Assembly (NCBI RefSeq): GCF_041435095.1
Contig: NZ_CP108025.1
Location: 1,922,001 to 1,986,000 of the forward strand
DNA from: Kitasatospora sp. NBC_00315
Lineage (GTDB): Bacteria > Actinomycetota > Actinomycetes > Streptomycetales > Streptomycetaceae
Reading direction: 5' to 3'
Length of the DNA stretch: 64,000 nucleotides
Shown here: one piece after another, positions 54,087 through 64,000 of the stretch
How positions within the stretch are numbered: the stretch's first letter is position 1
Layout of the letters: each line of letters begins with the position of its first letter
Position numbers and translations under genes: made by a program
The notes under the pieces: generated by a model
What the model saw: the letters and a program-made list of their open reading frames with translations, nothing else
Database searches by the model: none
Told to the model about the DNA's origin: nothing

Positions 54087-57000
54087 TCAGCCGAAGGAGC
54101 GCAGGCGGGTGGTGAGGTGCGCCGCCGCACCCTCCATCAGGGTGTCGGCGACGGCCTCGACCGTACGGGCCCGCCAGGAGTGCAGGGCGGTGCCGGCGAC
54201 CACCTGGTTGAACGCGCCCATCGAGGGACCGCAGTGGACCAGGTAGTCGACCCTGGAGTTCCGGTCACCGGTCACCGCGAGACGGAAACCCCGCTCGAAG
54301 TATCCGCGGAACACGGCCGCCAGCTCCGCCTTGGGGTCGGCGCCGGGCGCCGCTCCCCGGACGGCTTCGCCGCCCAGGAAGCGGTCGAGCACCTGGGTCC
54401 TGGTGTCCTCGTCGAGCTCGGCCAGCGAGGTGTGCCGGCGCCACAGCTCGTGCAGCCGGGAGGCCCTGGCCGGGAAGAACAGACCGCGCTTGAGGTAGCG
54501 GGCCCGCACCCCGAACTCGAACATGTCGCCCCAGGGGGCGGTGTCCACGTCGAACTCGCGGGCCTCCTGCAGGAGGTCCTTCACCTCGGCGCTGGTGGCC
54601 GCCTCCACCGTGCACTGGTTGACCGACCCGGTCAGCACGAAGTCGGCGCCGAGCAGGAACGCGGCGGCGGCGGCCTCCGGCGTGCCGATCCCGCCGGCGC
54701 AGCCGACGTGCACCCGGTGGCCGGGCAGCGCCGCACCGTCCCGCAGGCGGAGCACGGCCGGCAGCAGGGTCAGCAGGTCGGCCGTGCTGCTCAGCCAGCC
54801 GCCGTCGGCCTCCACGCACAGGTCGTCGGCCATCGGCCGCCCGGCCGCGGCACGGGCCTCCTCCGCGGTGACCTCGCCCGCTTCGAGCAGCCGCGCGACC
54901 AGTCGCTCCGGTGGAGGCGCGAGGAACTCGGCGGCGACGTCCGTCCTGGACACCTTCGCGATGATCCGGCCGCCCTTCAACCGGAACCGCACCAGCGCCG
55001 GGGTGAGCAGCGGGAAGCCGGAGGCCTCGACCAGGTCCACTCCGTGCCGGAGCAGCAGATCCACCAGGGCGGACTCCTGCTCCGGGGCGCCGTGCCGGTA
55101 GAGCAGGTTCGCGCCGAAGGCGCCGCCCAGGCCCAGATCGCCGACCAGGCCGCGCAGCTGCTGCTCCACCTCGTCGAGTGCGAGACCGGCGGTCCCGAGG
55201 AAGCCGAGCAGTCCGGCCTTGGCGGCCGAGCGCAGCAGCTCCCGCCCGGAGACGCCGCCGTACAGCGAACCGACCAGGTAGGCGCGCCGCAGCCCGTACC
55301 GCTCACGGAAGCCGGCGGCACCGAGGCCGTCCGCGTCGATCGACGCCTCGCGCGGGGCGGACCCGAGGAGCACCGGGGCAGCGGCCGCGGGCTCCGGGCG
55401 CACGGCGGGCTCCGCGGCGCGTCCCGTGCCGGCCGGCACGGCGGGCACGGCGGCGAGGGCCGGCACGGCGGGCACGGGACGCGGTGCGGGAGCCGGGAGC
55501 GGTTCGGCGGCCGCCCTGATCCGGGCGACCAGCTTGGTGAGCACCTGGCCGGGGCCGAGCTCGGTGAACTCGAAGTCGCCGTGCCCCATCAGCCGGCGCA
55601 CGGTCTCGGTCCAGCGGACCGGCGACGCGATCTGCGCCGTCAGGGTCTCCTTGACCGCGTCGGCCGCGTACGGCAGGGCGTCCACGTTGGCCAGCACCGG
55701 GACGGCCGGCGGACGCAGCGTGAAGCCCTCCAGGAAGCCGGCGAACTCCTGCGCCGTACCGCGCATGTAGCGGGAGTGGAACGGCGCGCTGACGTTGAGC
55801 CGCACCGCCCTGGCCTCGGCGGCCTCGAAGGCGGTGCAGGCGGCGTCGATCTGGTCGGCGGGGCCGGACAGCACGAACTGGTCCAGGGCGTTGTGGTTGG
55901 CCAGGTCGAGGCCGTCGAGACCGGCCTCGGCGAGGACCCGGGTGACGGTCGCCTCGTCGGTGCCGACCACCGCCGCCATCGCACCGCCGTCGGCCGCGGC
56001 CATCAGCTCGCCGCGCCGCTGCACCAGCCGGAGCCCGGTCTCGAAGTCGAAGACCCCGGCGGCGAACAGCGCCACGTACTCGCCGAGGCTGTGGCCGATC
56101 AGGTAGTCGGCCGGCTCCGGGTCCTGGGCGAGCCGGTCCAGGTAGGACAGGGCGCTGACCACGTAGAGCGCGGGCTGGGTGAACTGGGTGCGGCCGAGCC
56201 GGCGCTCCGGGTCGAGGACGCAGAGCTCCTCGATCGAGTAGCCGAGCACGCGGTCCGCGACCGCGGTCTGCTCGGGGAACCGCTCGAACAGCGCCTTGCC
56301 CATCCCCCGCTGCTGGGAGCCCTGCCCCGGGAAACCGTAGACCTTCATGCCGTGTGCCTTCCTTGGTGTCTTCGGTGCGGCGAGCGTCCTGGCTCTGGCC
56401 AGCAGCCCCGGGTCGTGCCCGAACGGGCTGAGCAGAGCCAGGGATTCGGAACGCGTCCCCGCCGGGAGGTTGTTGCGCACGAAGTTGTGGAGGGTGCCCG
56501 AGGGGCCGAGGTCCAGGTAGAGGAACTCGCCCCGGTCCCGCATCCCGGCCATCGTGCGCTCGAACTCGATCGGCCGGCGGGCGACCTGCCAGAAGTGCTC
56601 CGCGCTGGCCCGCTCGACCAACCGGCCGTCCACGCAGGACACCCAGGGGATCCTCGGCGGCCCGAACTCCACGCCCTCCAGGGCGTCCCGGCACTCGACG
56701 AGCACGTGGTCCATCAGACCGGAGTGGTAGCCGTACTCGACCGGTACCCGCTGGTACAGCACGTCGGCGGCGCGCAGCCCCGTCTCGGCCGCGGCCAGCG
56801 CCTCCTCCGTACCGGCCACCACGAAGTGGCCCGGGTAGTTGCGGGCCGCGATCTCGCATCCGCGCAGCGCAGGCACCCGATCCAGCACCTCCGGCCCGGC
56901 GAGCACGGCGAGCATGCCGCCGCGCGGGCCGGCCCGCAGGCCGGCGGCCTGCCGGACCAGCAGTCGCAGGCAGTCGGCCGGGTCGATGCTGCCCGAGACG

Positions 57001-57362
57001 GCGGCCGCCGCGTACTCGCCGAGGCTGGAGCCCAGCAGGTAGTCGGGCTCGATACCGGCCGCCCGCAGGGTCTCCGCCAGGGCGAGTTCGATCATGACGA
57101 TCGCCGGGTGGGTGATCCCGGTGTCGGTGAAGGGGTCGTTCTTCCGCTTGGCCGGGTCGAACATCCGGCCGAGCACCGACTCGCCGAGGGCCTCGGCGAC
57201 CACCGTGTCGTGCCGCAGCAGCGCGGCCCGGAAGACCTCGTCCTCGTCGAAGAGCTCCTTGCCCATCCGGTAGTACTGCGAGCCCTGCCCGGAGAACATG
57301 AAGACCACGGGCAGGGTCCCGGTGGGAGCCGGACCGCTCGGCGCACCGCTGCCCGCGCTCAT
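54087..57362 (-). CDS. Trans-acting AT-AT-ER protein of a trans-AT polyketide synthase
   Basis: A 1091-residue protein of the PksE/OzmM type. The first AT domain (about residues 18-330) has the catalytic Ser in GSSLGEY, and the Arg that binds the malonyl carboxylate is missing (VRQAAGL where RGxLM is expected); PedC-type proofreading acyl hydrolases show this loss. The second AT (about 340-640) has GHSLGEY, QRRGELM with the Arg and [11 protein letters not shown], so it is a real malonyl transferase. The C-terminal part (about 680-1091) is a PfaD-like FMN enoyl reductase ([35 protein letters not shown]). It would load all AT-less modules. Its ATG overlaps the end of the PKS gene (ATGA). Confidence 0.93.
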   Translation of the reverse strand: MSAGSGAPSGPAPTGTLPVVFMFSGQGSQYYRMGKELFDEDEVFRAALLRHDTVVAEALGESVLGRMFDPAKRKNDPFTDTGITHPAIVMIELALAETLRAAGIEPDYLLGSSLGEYAAAAVSGSIDPADCLRLLVRQAAGLRAGPRGGMLAVLAGPEVLDRVPALRGCEIAARNYPGHFVVAGTEEALAAAETGLRAADVLYQRVPVEYGYHSGLMDHVLVECRDALEGVEFGPPRIPWVSCVDGRLVERASAEHFWQVARRPIEFERTMAGMRDRGEFLYLDLGPSGTLHNFVRNNLPAGTRSESLALLSPFGHDPGLLARARTLAAPKTPRKAHGMKVYGFPGQGSQQRGMGKALFERFPEQTAVADRVLGYSIEELCVLDPERRLGRTQFTQPALYVVSALSYLDRLAQDPEPADYLIGHSLGEYVALFAAGVFDFETGLRLVQRRGELMAAADGGAMAAVVGTDEATVTRVLAEAGLDGLDLANHNALDQFVLSGPADQIDAACTAFEAAEARAVRLNVSAPFHSRYMRGTAQEFAGFLEGFTLRPPAVPVLANVDALPYAADAVKETLTAQIASPVRWTETVRRLMGHGDFEFTELGPGQVLTKLVARIRAAAEPLPAPAPRPVPAVPALAAVPAVPAGTGRAAEPAVRPEPAAAAPVLLGSAPREASIDADGLGAAGFRERYGLRRAYLVGSLYGGVSGRELLRSAAKAGLLGFLGTAGLALDEVEQQLRGLVGDLGLGGAFGANLLYRHGAPEQESALVDLLLRHGVDLVEASGFPLLTPALVRFRLKGGRIIAKVSRTDVAAEFLAPPPERLVARLLEAGEVTAEEARAAAGRPMADDLCVEADGGWLSSTADLLTLLPAVLRLRDGAALPGHRVHVGCAGGIGTPEAAAAAFLLGADFVLTGSVNQCTVEAATSAEVKDLLQEAREFDVDTAPWGDMFEFGVRARYLKRGLFFPARASRLHELWRRHTSLAELDEDTRTQVLDRFLGGEAVRGAAPGADPKAELAAVFRGYFERGFRLAVTGDRNSRVDYLVHCGPSMGAFNQVVAGTALHSWRARTVEAVADTLMEGAAAHLTTRLRSFG

Positions 57363-60300
57363 CGCTGACTCTCCCAGAACAGGCCCGTGACGGGCACCGC
57401 GACCGGCGCCGTGACGGGCGCCTGCGGCGTGACGGGCTGCGCGGTGACGGGCCGGGGCGGGACGGGCACCGGCCCGGCCGGCGCGGCCGCGCTCCCCCGG
57501 ATGACGACCCGGCGGTTCAGCGCCGGCTGCGGCAGCGGCGCCCGGGTGCCCCGGTGACCGGCCGGTGCGGGGGCGACCAGCAGGTGCGCGTTGGTGCCGC
57601 CGTCGGCGAAGCAGTTCAGCGCGGCGAGCGGGGCCGGCGCCGGCCAGGGCAGCGGCTCCCTCGGGAAGTACAGCGGCGAGGCGGCCAGGTCGAAGTGCGC
57701 CGGCGGCTGCTGCCCGGAGCCGAACGGCACCTGCTCGCGGTGGTGCAGCATCAGGACCACCTTGATGAAGGCGGCGATCCCCTCCGCCGCCAGCGGGTGG
57801 CCGATGTTCGGCTTGACCGAGCCGAGCGCCACCGGCTGCGCCGAACCGCGCCGGTAGACCGCCTCCACCGCCTTGAGTTCGAGCAGGTCGGTGACGGTCG
57901 AGCCGGAGCCGTTGGCCTCCACCCAGCCGATGTCCTGCGGCAGGTGGCCGCTGCGCGCCAGCGCCTCGACCATCACGTCCTTCTGCGCCTGGAGGTTCGG
58001 CGTGGCCGGACCGGCCGTCCGGCCGTCGTTGTTGATCGCGATGCCCTTGAGCACCGCGAGCACCTGGTCCCCGTCGGCCTGCGCCCTGGCCAGCGGCTTC
58101 AGGACGACGACGCCGACCCCCTCACCGAGCACCAGGCCGGCCGCCCTGCGGTCGAACACGTGGAACTCGGCGCCCGGGTTGAGCAGTCCGCGGCGGCCGA
58201 AGACCTGGTGGGCCCGGTCGTCCGCGAGCAGGCTCACCCCCGCGACCACGGCCGTCTCGATGTCACCCGTGCGCAGTGCCTGGGTGGCCATGTCCATCGC
58301 CACCAGGGCGGAGGAGCAGGCGGTGTCGACCACCACGCTCGGGCCGCGGAAGTCGAAGAACTGCGAGACGTTGGCGGAGAGGTAGTTCTGACCGGTGACC
58401 ACCACCGGGTTCTTCGCCTGCTCCAGCAGCGCGGCGTCCGGTGTGTGGGTGGCCCGGCCGCCCACGTAGACGCCGATCCGGCGGCCCTTGAGCTCGGCCG
58501 GCCGGTAACCGGCGTGGTGGACGGCGCTGTTCACCTCCTCCAGCAGCAGCAGCGCCTGCGGGTCCATGGCCGCCACGTCCGACTCGGCGAGCAGGAAGGA
58601 CTCCGGGTCGAAGCGGAGCACCTCGGCGAGCAGACCCGCGTGGTAGCCGGTCGGACGGCCGAAGCGCTGCTCGGGGATCGGGCGCAGCGCGGACCGGCCC
58701 TGCCGCAGCAACTGCCAGTACTCGTCCGCGGATCCGGCCTCGGGGAAGCGGCAGGAGAGGCCGACCACCGCGATGTCGGCGCTGGTGCGGGCCGGCTCCG
58801 CCGCGGGCGGTGCAGCGGGAGCGGCGGCGGCCGGGACGGCGTCGGTGGCCCAGGACCAGCCGGCCCCCGGGGTGGCCGGGGCCGGAGCCGGAGCCGGAGC
58901 CGGAGCCGGGGCCGGAGCCGGGGCCGGCGCAGGGGCCCCGGTGGGCACCGCCGCCGGCGCGGGGGACGCCACCGGGACGGCCGCGGGGGCCGCCGCCTCG
59001 GCGCCGCCGGTGCCCCCGCCGCCGAAGGCGGCGAGCAGCTCCTGCGGGTGCTCCTCGGCGAGGTACGCCGCGAAGGCGTCGGTGGTCGGGTGCTCCAGCA
59101 GCGCCGAGGGATCGACGGAGACGTCGAGCCGCTTGGCGACGGTCTGGACCAGCTGGGAGACCATGATCGAGTCGATGCCGTAGTCCTGCACCGGCACATC
59201 ACCGGCCAGCTTGGCCCGGTCGAAGCGCAGTTCCGCCGCGAGGCGGTCCAGCAGCCAGGAGGACGCCGCGTCGACCGCGCCCCCGACCGCCCGGGGTGCG
59301 ACGGCGACCGGCTCCGGGGCGGCCTGCGCGACCGGGGCCGCCTCCAGGCGACGCGCCGTCAGCCGCTCGGGACGCCAGTCGGCGTCCGGCCGCACCAGCG
59401 CCGGCAGCACCACCCGGGCCCCGCTCGCCAGCGCCCGCTCCAGCAGGGCGAGCCCCTGCTCGTCCGAGAGCGTGGCCAGCCCGGAGGCCTGGTAGGCGCC
59501 GCTGCGCGCCTCCCCCATCCCGGTGTCCTTCCAGCTCGGCCACTGCACGCTGACCAGCGGCAGCCCGTGCGGACGGGCCTCGGCGACCGCGTCCAGGTAG
59601 GCGTTGGCCAGGGCGTAGTCGCTCTGGCCGACCGCGAGCGCCGGGACGGCGGCGGCGACCGAGGAGTAGAGCACGAAGAGGCTCAGCGGCTCGTCCCGGA
59701 AGCACTCGACCAGCGCGTCCAGCCCGAAGACCTTCGGCCCGATCACCCGGGCGATGCCGGCCTGCGGCTTGCGCACGAACGCGGGGTTCTCGAAGTCGGT
59801 GAAGCCGGCGCTGTGGATCAGCCCGCCGGTCGGGCCGAGCCGCAGCCTGACGTCGGCCAGCGTCTTGGCGAGCGCCTCCGGCTCCTCCAGGGAGACCGCG
59901 AGGACCTCCAGTTCCACCCCCTGCCCGACCAGTTCGGCGAGCGGGCGGAGCTTGCGGCCGAGCGGGCCGTCGGCGGCGATGTGCGCGGCCCAGTCCGCCC
60001 GGGGCGGCAGCTCCTCGCGGCCGGTGAGGACCAGCTTGCGGACGCCGTGGCGGGCCACGAAGTGCCGGGCCGTCAGCAGCCCGATCCCCCTGGTCCCGCC
60101 GGTCACCCAGAGCACGTGTCCGGCCGGGAAGCGCGGCGCCCCGCCCGCGCCGTCCGGCAGTTCGCGCAGCTCCGCACGGAGCCGCCGGCCGTCGCGGTAG
60201 GCGATCTCGGCCGGGTCGCCCTCGTCGGCGAGCTCGTCGGCCACCCAGCGGCAGAGCTGCTCGTCCGAGGCCGGCCGTCCGACGTCCACGTGTCGCGAGC

Positions 60301-63300
60301 GCAGGTGGCGGTACTCGCTCTGGAGCATCCGGTACAGGCCGACGCGGGCCGCGCCGCCGAGGGAGGGCACGCCGTCGGCGCTCGCCGCCTCGGTGCCGCG
60401 TGAGACCAGCAGGGCACAGAGCTCGCGCCGGCCGCGGTCGACCAGGTGCTGGAGCCAGCTCAGCCAGGTGGGCAGCAGGGCGTGCGCGGGCGCCAGGGCC
60501 GGGTCGGCGCAGCCGGCCAGGTCGACCACCGCGTCGAAGCGGTCCCAGCGGGTGCCCTCGTCGGCGAGTTCGGCGGCGAGCTGCTCGGCGCCGAGCAGTT
60601 CGGCGGCGGGCAGCAGGGCGGCCAGCCGGGCGGCCAGCGCCTCGGTGCCGGGCACCGTCAGGACGGCGGTGCGGCCGGGCAGGGCGGTACGGCCGGCGGG
60701 CTCGGCGGCGGCCCAGCCCCTGGTCAGCAGCAGTCCTTCGGCGGTCCGGTCGGTACGCCCGGGGGCCGTCAGCGCGGCCAGCTCGGCATCCGCCGCGGCG
60801 AGCCAGATCCGGTCGCCGTCGAAGGGGTAGCCGGGCAGCGGCACCCGGCCGGGCGCGGCCCCGGGGTGCAGGGCCGCCCAGTCCACCTGGCGGCCGGTGA
60901 CCCAGGCGGCGCCGTACGCGTCGGGGTCCGCCGGCAGCGGGTCGCCGGTGAGCGGCCTGCGCGGGTCGGCGACGCCGGTCCAGCTGCCGGCCGGCACGCC
61001 GCCCGCGGCGGCCTCCTCCAGCAGCGCGGCCAGCTCGGGGAGGCCGTGGAAGCGCACCGCGAGCCGGTGGGCCATCGCCTCGCGCCCCGACTGAAGCGTC
61101 CGGGCGACCTGCTGCGGCGTCCAGTCGGCGCCCTCGGCGCGCAGGTGTGCGGCGAGCCGCCGGGCCTGCCCGGCCAGCCGGCCGGCGTCCCGGGCGGAGA
61201 GCACGGCCAGCTGCGGGCCGGCCGCCGGGGCCGGGGCCTGCGCCGCATCCTCGCCGATGTACTCCTGAAGGATGATGTGCGCGTTGGTGCCGCCCGCGCC
61301 GAAGGAGCTCACTCCGGCGGTCCTCGGCCGCACCGTGCCGTCGGCGAGGACCCGGCGCACCCACGGTGCCAGCTCGCGCTGGACCTCGAACGGGGTCGCG
61401 GTGAAGTCGATGTTCGGGTTGAGCCGCTCCGCGTGCAGCGAGGGGGCCAGCTCGCCGTGCCGCAGCTGGAGCAGCACCTTGGTGATCGCCGCGATGCCGG
61501 CCGCCGACTCGGCGTGCCCGATGTTGGACTTGACCGAGCCGATCGGCAGCCGCTCGGGCACGTCGCCCTTGAACGCCCGCAGCATGCCGGTGACCTCCAC
61601 CGGGTCGCCGAGCGCGGTGCCGGTGCCGTGCGCCTCCAGGTAGTCCAGGTCGTCGGGGCGCAGGCCGCCGCGCTCCAGCGCGGCCCGCACCAGGTCGCCC
61701 TGGGCGTGCGGGTTGGGCACGCTGTACCCGGCGCCCGCGCCGCCGTGGTTGACCGCGGAGGCCTTGACCACCGCCAGGATCCGGTCGCCGTCGGCGAGCG
61801 CCGCGTCGAGGCGCTTGAGCAGCACCGCGCCGGAGCCCTCGGCCGGGACGTAGCCGGTGCCGCCCTCACCGAAGCTGCGGCAGCGGCCGTCCTCGGCGAG
61901 GAAGCCGCGCTGGGCGAGCTGGAGGAACTTCACGGGGTGGCTGGAGATGTTGACGCCGCCGGCCACCGCGACCTCGCAGTCGCCGTTGCGGATGGCCAGG
62001 CACGCCTGGTGGATGGTGACCAGCGAGGAGGAACACATGGTGTCCAGGGCGACGCTGGGCCCGGTGAAGTTGAAGAAGTACGAGGTGCGGTTGGCCACCG
62101 AGGCGTAGGACGAGGAGGTGGCGAAGCCCTCCCCGCGCAGCGCCTCCTGCACGCCGTACAGCTGGTAGTGGCCGTACATCATGCCGACGAAGACGCCGGT
62201 GCGGGAGCCGCGCAGCTGCTCGCGGGTGTAGCCCGCGTCCTCCAGCAGGTGCCAGACGGTCTCCAGGAACACCCGCTCCTGGGGGTCCGTGTGCTCGGCC
62301 TCGATCTGCGACATCCGGAAGAACAGCGGGTCGAAGCGGTCGGCGCCGCGGACGAAACCGCCCCACTTGCCGTAGGTCTTGCCGAAGACGGACTTGTCCG
62401 GGTCGTGGAAGAAGCCGTGGTCCCAGCGGTCGCCGGGGATCTCCTCCACGCTGTCCCGGCCGGCCCGCAGGTTGCGCCAGAACTCGTCCACGTCGTCGGC
62501 CTGCGGGTAGCGGCCGGCCACGCCGATGATCGCGATGTCCGCGCCGCCGGCCGGCTCGGACGGGGCGCTCGCGGCCGGCGCGACGGCGGGCGCGGGCAGC
62601 GGCGCCACCGCGGCGACGACGGGCGCGGGCACCGCCGAGGCGGCGGCGACGGCGGGCGCGGGCTCCACCGGGGAGGCGGCGGTGAGGACGTCCGGGTGGT
62701 CGGCGGCCAGGTGGTCCGCCAGTTCGCCGACCGTCACGTACTCGAAGAGCAGGGTCTTCGAGAGCGGGCCGAAGGTCTCCTCCAGCCGCCGGATCAGGCT
62801 CATGGTGATCAGCGAGTCCACGCCGTACTGGTCGAAGGACTCCGTCACGGTGATCTCCGCCTCGGGGAGCTTGAGCTCCTCGGCGAGCAGCCCGAGCACC
62901 AGCCGCTCGGCCCGCGCCCGCGCGCCGGCCGGGGCCGGGGCGGTGGCCGGGCCGGTGCCCGGCGACCCGGCGGCGGCCGGTGAACCGGCGGCCGCCGGGG
63001 TGGCGGCGACGCGGGCGGACGGGCCGTCCAGCGCGGCCAGCACCCGGACCGGGTCGCCCGGGGTGAGCAGCAGCCGTGGCGCGGCGATGGCCAGCGCGCG
63101 CTCCAGCGCGTCCAGCGCCGGGGCGGTGCGCAGCGGACGCATGCCGAGCACCCGGCCCATGTACTCCTCGGCGGCGGCGTCGATCCGCATGCCGCCGTCC
63201 GCCCAGACCGGCCAGGCCGCGGCGAGGGTGCGCCCGCGCCGCCGGCCCGCCAGGCGCTGCTCCTCCCGGCGCTCGGCGAAGTGGTCGAGGAAGGCGTTGG

Positions 63301-64000
63301 CGAAGGCGTAGTCGCTCTGGCCGACGTTCCCGAACACCGCCGCGGCGGAGGAGAGGACGACGAAGTAGTCCAGCGCGTCGTCCCTGGTCGCTTCGTCCAG
63401 CAGGACCGTCCCGTGCACCTTGGCGGCCAGCACCGCGTCCGCGTCCGCCCGCTCCTTGCGCTGCAGCAGGCCGTCCCGCAGGACACCCGCGGCGTGCACG
63501 ACGCCGGCGACCGAGCCGTACGCCCGACGGGCCCCGTCGACCAGGTCGCGGACCCCGGCGGGGTCCGCGACGTCGGCGAGCACCACCGTGGCGCCCAGGG
63601 CCTCGATCCGGGCCCGCAGCCCGGGAGCCGGCTCGCTCCGGGCGGCGAGCACGATCGCGCCCCGCGACTGCCCGGCGGCGCGCCGGGCGGCGGCGATGTG
63701 CTCGGCGATCAGCAGGCCGAGCGCACCGGTGCCGCCGGTGATCAGATGGGCCCCCGGGCCCGCGAACGCGGAGCCGTCGGCGGCCGGCAGGACGGCCCGG
63801 CGCCAGGCGCGGCGGCTCCGGCCGGTGGCGTCGATCCGCACCTCGGGCTCGCCCTCGGCACCGAGTTCGGCGAGCACCGCCTCCCCGACCCGGCCGGCCG
63901 CGACGGCCAGCACGCCGAAGTCCACCGAGGGGTGTTCCAGGCGCACCGTGCGGGCGAGGCCCGCCATCGCGGGGTGGGCCGGCGCGCCGGCCGGCCCGTC
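57359..64000 (-). CDS. Trans-AT polyketide synthase, C-terminal 2213 residues (cut by window edge)
   Basis: The 5' part lies beyond the window. The visible order is KR-ACP-KS-KR-ACP-KS with no AT domain. KR1 spans about 63750-63180 (LITGGTGALG, SSAAAVFGNVGQSDYAFANAF). ACP1 has GVDSLITMSL near 62820. KS1 (62541-61260) has DTMCSSS, EAHGTGT and SNIGHAESAAG. KR2 (about 60125-59450) has WVTGGTRGIG, YSSVAAA and GQSDYALANAY. ACP2 has GIDSIMVSQL near 59170. KS2 (58782-57570) has DTACSSA, but ANGSGS replaces HGTGT, so it probably does not elongate. No DH, MT or TE is visible, so this is not an ordinary termination module. An Ala-Pro linker lies at about 58870-58940. It is co-translated with the AT-AT-ER gene. 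Confidence 0.93.
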   Translation of the reverse strand, partial: DGPAGAPAHPAMAGLARTVRLEHPSVDFGVLAVAAGRVGEAVLAELGAEGEPEVRIDATGRSRRAWRRAVLPAADGSAFAGPGAHLITGGTGALGLLIAEHIAAARRAAGQSRGAIVLAARSEPAPGLRARIEALGATVVLADVADPAGVRDLVDGARRAYGSVAGVVHAAGVLRDGLLQRKERADADAVLAAKVHGTVLLDEATRDDALDYFVVLSSAAAVFGNVGQSDYAFANAFLDHFAERREEQRLAGRRRGRTLAAAWPVWADGGMRIDAAAEEYMGRVLGMRPLRTAPALDALERALAIAAPRLLLTPGDPVRVLAALDGPSARVAATPAAAGSPAAAGSPGTGPATAPAPAGARARAERLVLGLLAEELKLPEAEITVTESFDQYGVDSLITMSLIRRLEETFGPLSKTLLFEYVTVGELADHLAADHPDVLTAASPVEPAPAVAAASAVPAPVVAAVAPLPAPAVAPAASAPSEPAGGADIAIIGVAGRYPQADDVDEFWRNLRAGRDSVEEIPGDRWDHGFFHDPDKSVFGKTYGKWGGFVRGADRFDPLFFRMSQIEAEHTDPQERVFLETVWHLLEDAGYTREQLRGSRTGVFVGMMYGHYQLYGVQEALRGEGFATSSSYASVANRTSYFFNFTGPSVALDTMCSSSLVTIHQACLAIRNGDCEVAVAGGVNISSHPVKFLQLAQRGFLAEDGRCRSFGEGGTGYVPAEGSGAVLLKRLDAALADGDRILAVVKASAVNHGGAGAGYSVPNPHAQGDLVRAALERGGLRPDDLDYLEAHGTGTALGDPVEVTGMLRAFKGDVPERLPIGSVKSNIGHAESAAGIAAITKVLLQLRHGELAPSLHAERLNPNIDFTATPFEVQRELAPWVRRVLADGTVRPRTAGVSSFGAGGTNAHIILQEYIGEDAAQAPAPAAGPQLAVLSARDAGRLAGQARRLAAHLRAEGADWTPQQVARTLQSGREAMAHRLAVRFHGLPELAALLEEAAAGGVPAGSWTGVADPRRPLTGDPLPADPDAYGAAWVTGRQVDWAALHPGAAPGRVPLPGYPFDGDRIWLAAADAELAALTAPGRTDRTAEGLLLTRGWAAAEPAGRTALPGRTAVLTVPGTEALAARLAALLPAAELLGAEQLAAELADEGTRWDRFDAVVDLAGCADPALAPAHALLPTWLSWLQHLVDRGRRELCALLVSRGTEAASADGVPSLGGAARVGLYRMLQSEYRHLRSRHVDVGRPASDEQLCRWVADELADEGDPAEIAYRDGRRLRAELRELPDGAGGAPRFPAGHVLWVTGGTRGIGLLTARHFVARHGVRKLVLTGREELPPRADWAAHIAADGPLGRKLRPLAELVGQGVELEVLAVSLEEPEALAKTLADVRLRLGPTGGLIHSAGFTDFENPAFVRKPQAGIARVIGPKVFGLDALVECFRDEPLSLFVLYSSVAAAVPALAVGQSDYALANAYLDAVAEARPHGLPLVSVQWPSWKDTGMGEARSGAYQASGLATLSDEQGLALLERALASGARVVLPALVRPDADWRPERLTARRLEAAPVAQAAPEPVAVAPRAVGGAVDAASSWLLDRLAAELRFDRAKLAGDVPVQDYGIDSIMVSQLVQTVAKRLDVSVDPSALLEHPTTDAFAAYLAEEHPQELLAAFGGGGTGGAEAAAPAAVPVASPAPAAVPTGAPAPAPAPAPAPAPAPAPAPATPGAGWSWATDAVPAAAAPAAPPAAEPARTSADIAVVGLSCRFPEAGSADEYWQLLRQGRSALRPIPEQRFGRPTGYHAGLLAEVLRFDPESFLLAESDVAAMDPQALLLLEEVNSAVHHAGYRPAELKGRRIGVYVGGRATHTPDAALLEQAKNPVVVTGQNYLSANVSQFFDFRGPSVVVDTACSSALVAMDMATQALRTGDIETAVVAGVSLLADDRAHQVFGRRGLLNPGAEFHVFDRRAAGLVLGEGVGVVVLKPLARAQADGDQVLAVLKGIAINNDGRTAGPATPNLQAQKDVMVEALARSGHLPQDIGWVEANGSGSTVTDLLELKAVEAVYRRGSAQPVALGSVKPNIGHPLAAEGIAAFIKVVLMLHHREQVPFGSGQQPPAHFDLAASPLYFPREPLPWPAPAPLAALNCFADGGTNAHLLVAPAPAGHRGTRAPLPQPALNRRVVIRGSAAAPAGPVPVPPRPVTAQPVTPQAPVTAPVAVPVTGLFWESQR

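Noticed and set aside
52256..54130. KdpB with a start codon at 54130, giving 624 residues
   Set aside because: The first 40 or so residues of that frame read through the terminator and antisense to the AT-AT-ER gene. KdpB homology begins only at about 54001.

Overview
This is high-GC actinomycete DNA with GTG starts, 4-base ATGA/GTGA gene overlaps, perfect GC-rich terminator hairpins and typical streptomycete gene families. The host is very probably Streptomyces or Kitasatospora; the sequence alone does not separate the two. No tRNA, rRNA, CRISPR array or insertion sequence was seen.

Layout. (1) 1-596: the 5' part of a methylmalonyl-CoA mutase small-subunit gene, cut by the window edge. (2) 919-26876: a dense metabolic gene cluster without PKS or NRPS genes. 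It combines shikimate-pathway feeding enzymes (class II DAHP synthase, AroH-type chorismate mutase), a BacA-type prephenate decarboxylase with a neighbouring small cupin and an ornithine-cyclodeaminase-like enzyme, a leucine-like chain-extension set (short isopropylmalate-synthase-like enzyme, LeuC, LeuD), two aminotransferases (AspAT-like and IlvE-like), a PaaK-like ligase, an isochorismatase-like hydrolase, an FAD oxidoreductase, a 2-oxoglutarate dioxygenase, an E1 alpha/beta pair of a 2-oxoacid dehydrogenase, a PPTase, an MFS exporter, five regulators or regulator-like proteins (LysR, TetR, two atypical LuxR-type response regulators, possibly a DUF2000/Dabb pair of helpers) and a GAPDH next to the TetR gene. 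The reading offered here is a pathway from prephenate to a non-aromatic cyclohexyl amino or keto acid, combined with branched-chain or one-carbon-homologation chemistry, with the GAPDH as a possible self-resistance target copy.

(3) 27150-36415: housekeeping-like genes (HisC, ABC ATPase plus membrane partner, an unusually long Tat-exported phospholipase C) followed by a plasmid-type ParA/ParB-like pair. (4) 36963-47679: a five-gene operon led by a sigma70-type promoter whose start region carries a perfect CebR-type operator. It encodes an unrecognised 629-aa protein, an MbtH-A-PCP-C synthetase whose A domain lacks the usual amino-group-binding Asp, a sulfotransferase-like protein and two ABC exporters, and ends in a clear hairpin terminator.

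(5) 47786-49316: fragments of a divergent MFS/HxlR pair joined head to head at about 48993, both missing their 5' ends, which looks like a deletion scar. (6) 49809-51101: an aspartate aminotransferase with a 20-bp terminator stem. (7) 51610-54001: kdpC and a kdpB lacking its first portion. (8) 54087-64000: the end of a trans-AT polyketide synthase cluster (AT-AT-ER protein and the C-terminal two modules of a PKS ending in a KS with a degenerate HGTGT motif). Its terminator abuts the broken kdpB, so the cluster border lies inside the kdp operon.

Regions 2, 4 and 8 are probably three separate biosynthetic loci; that they cooperate is possible but unproven.
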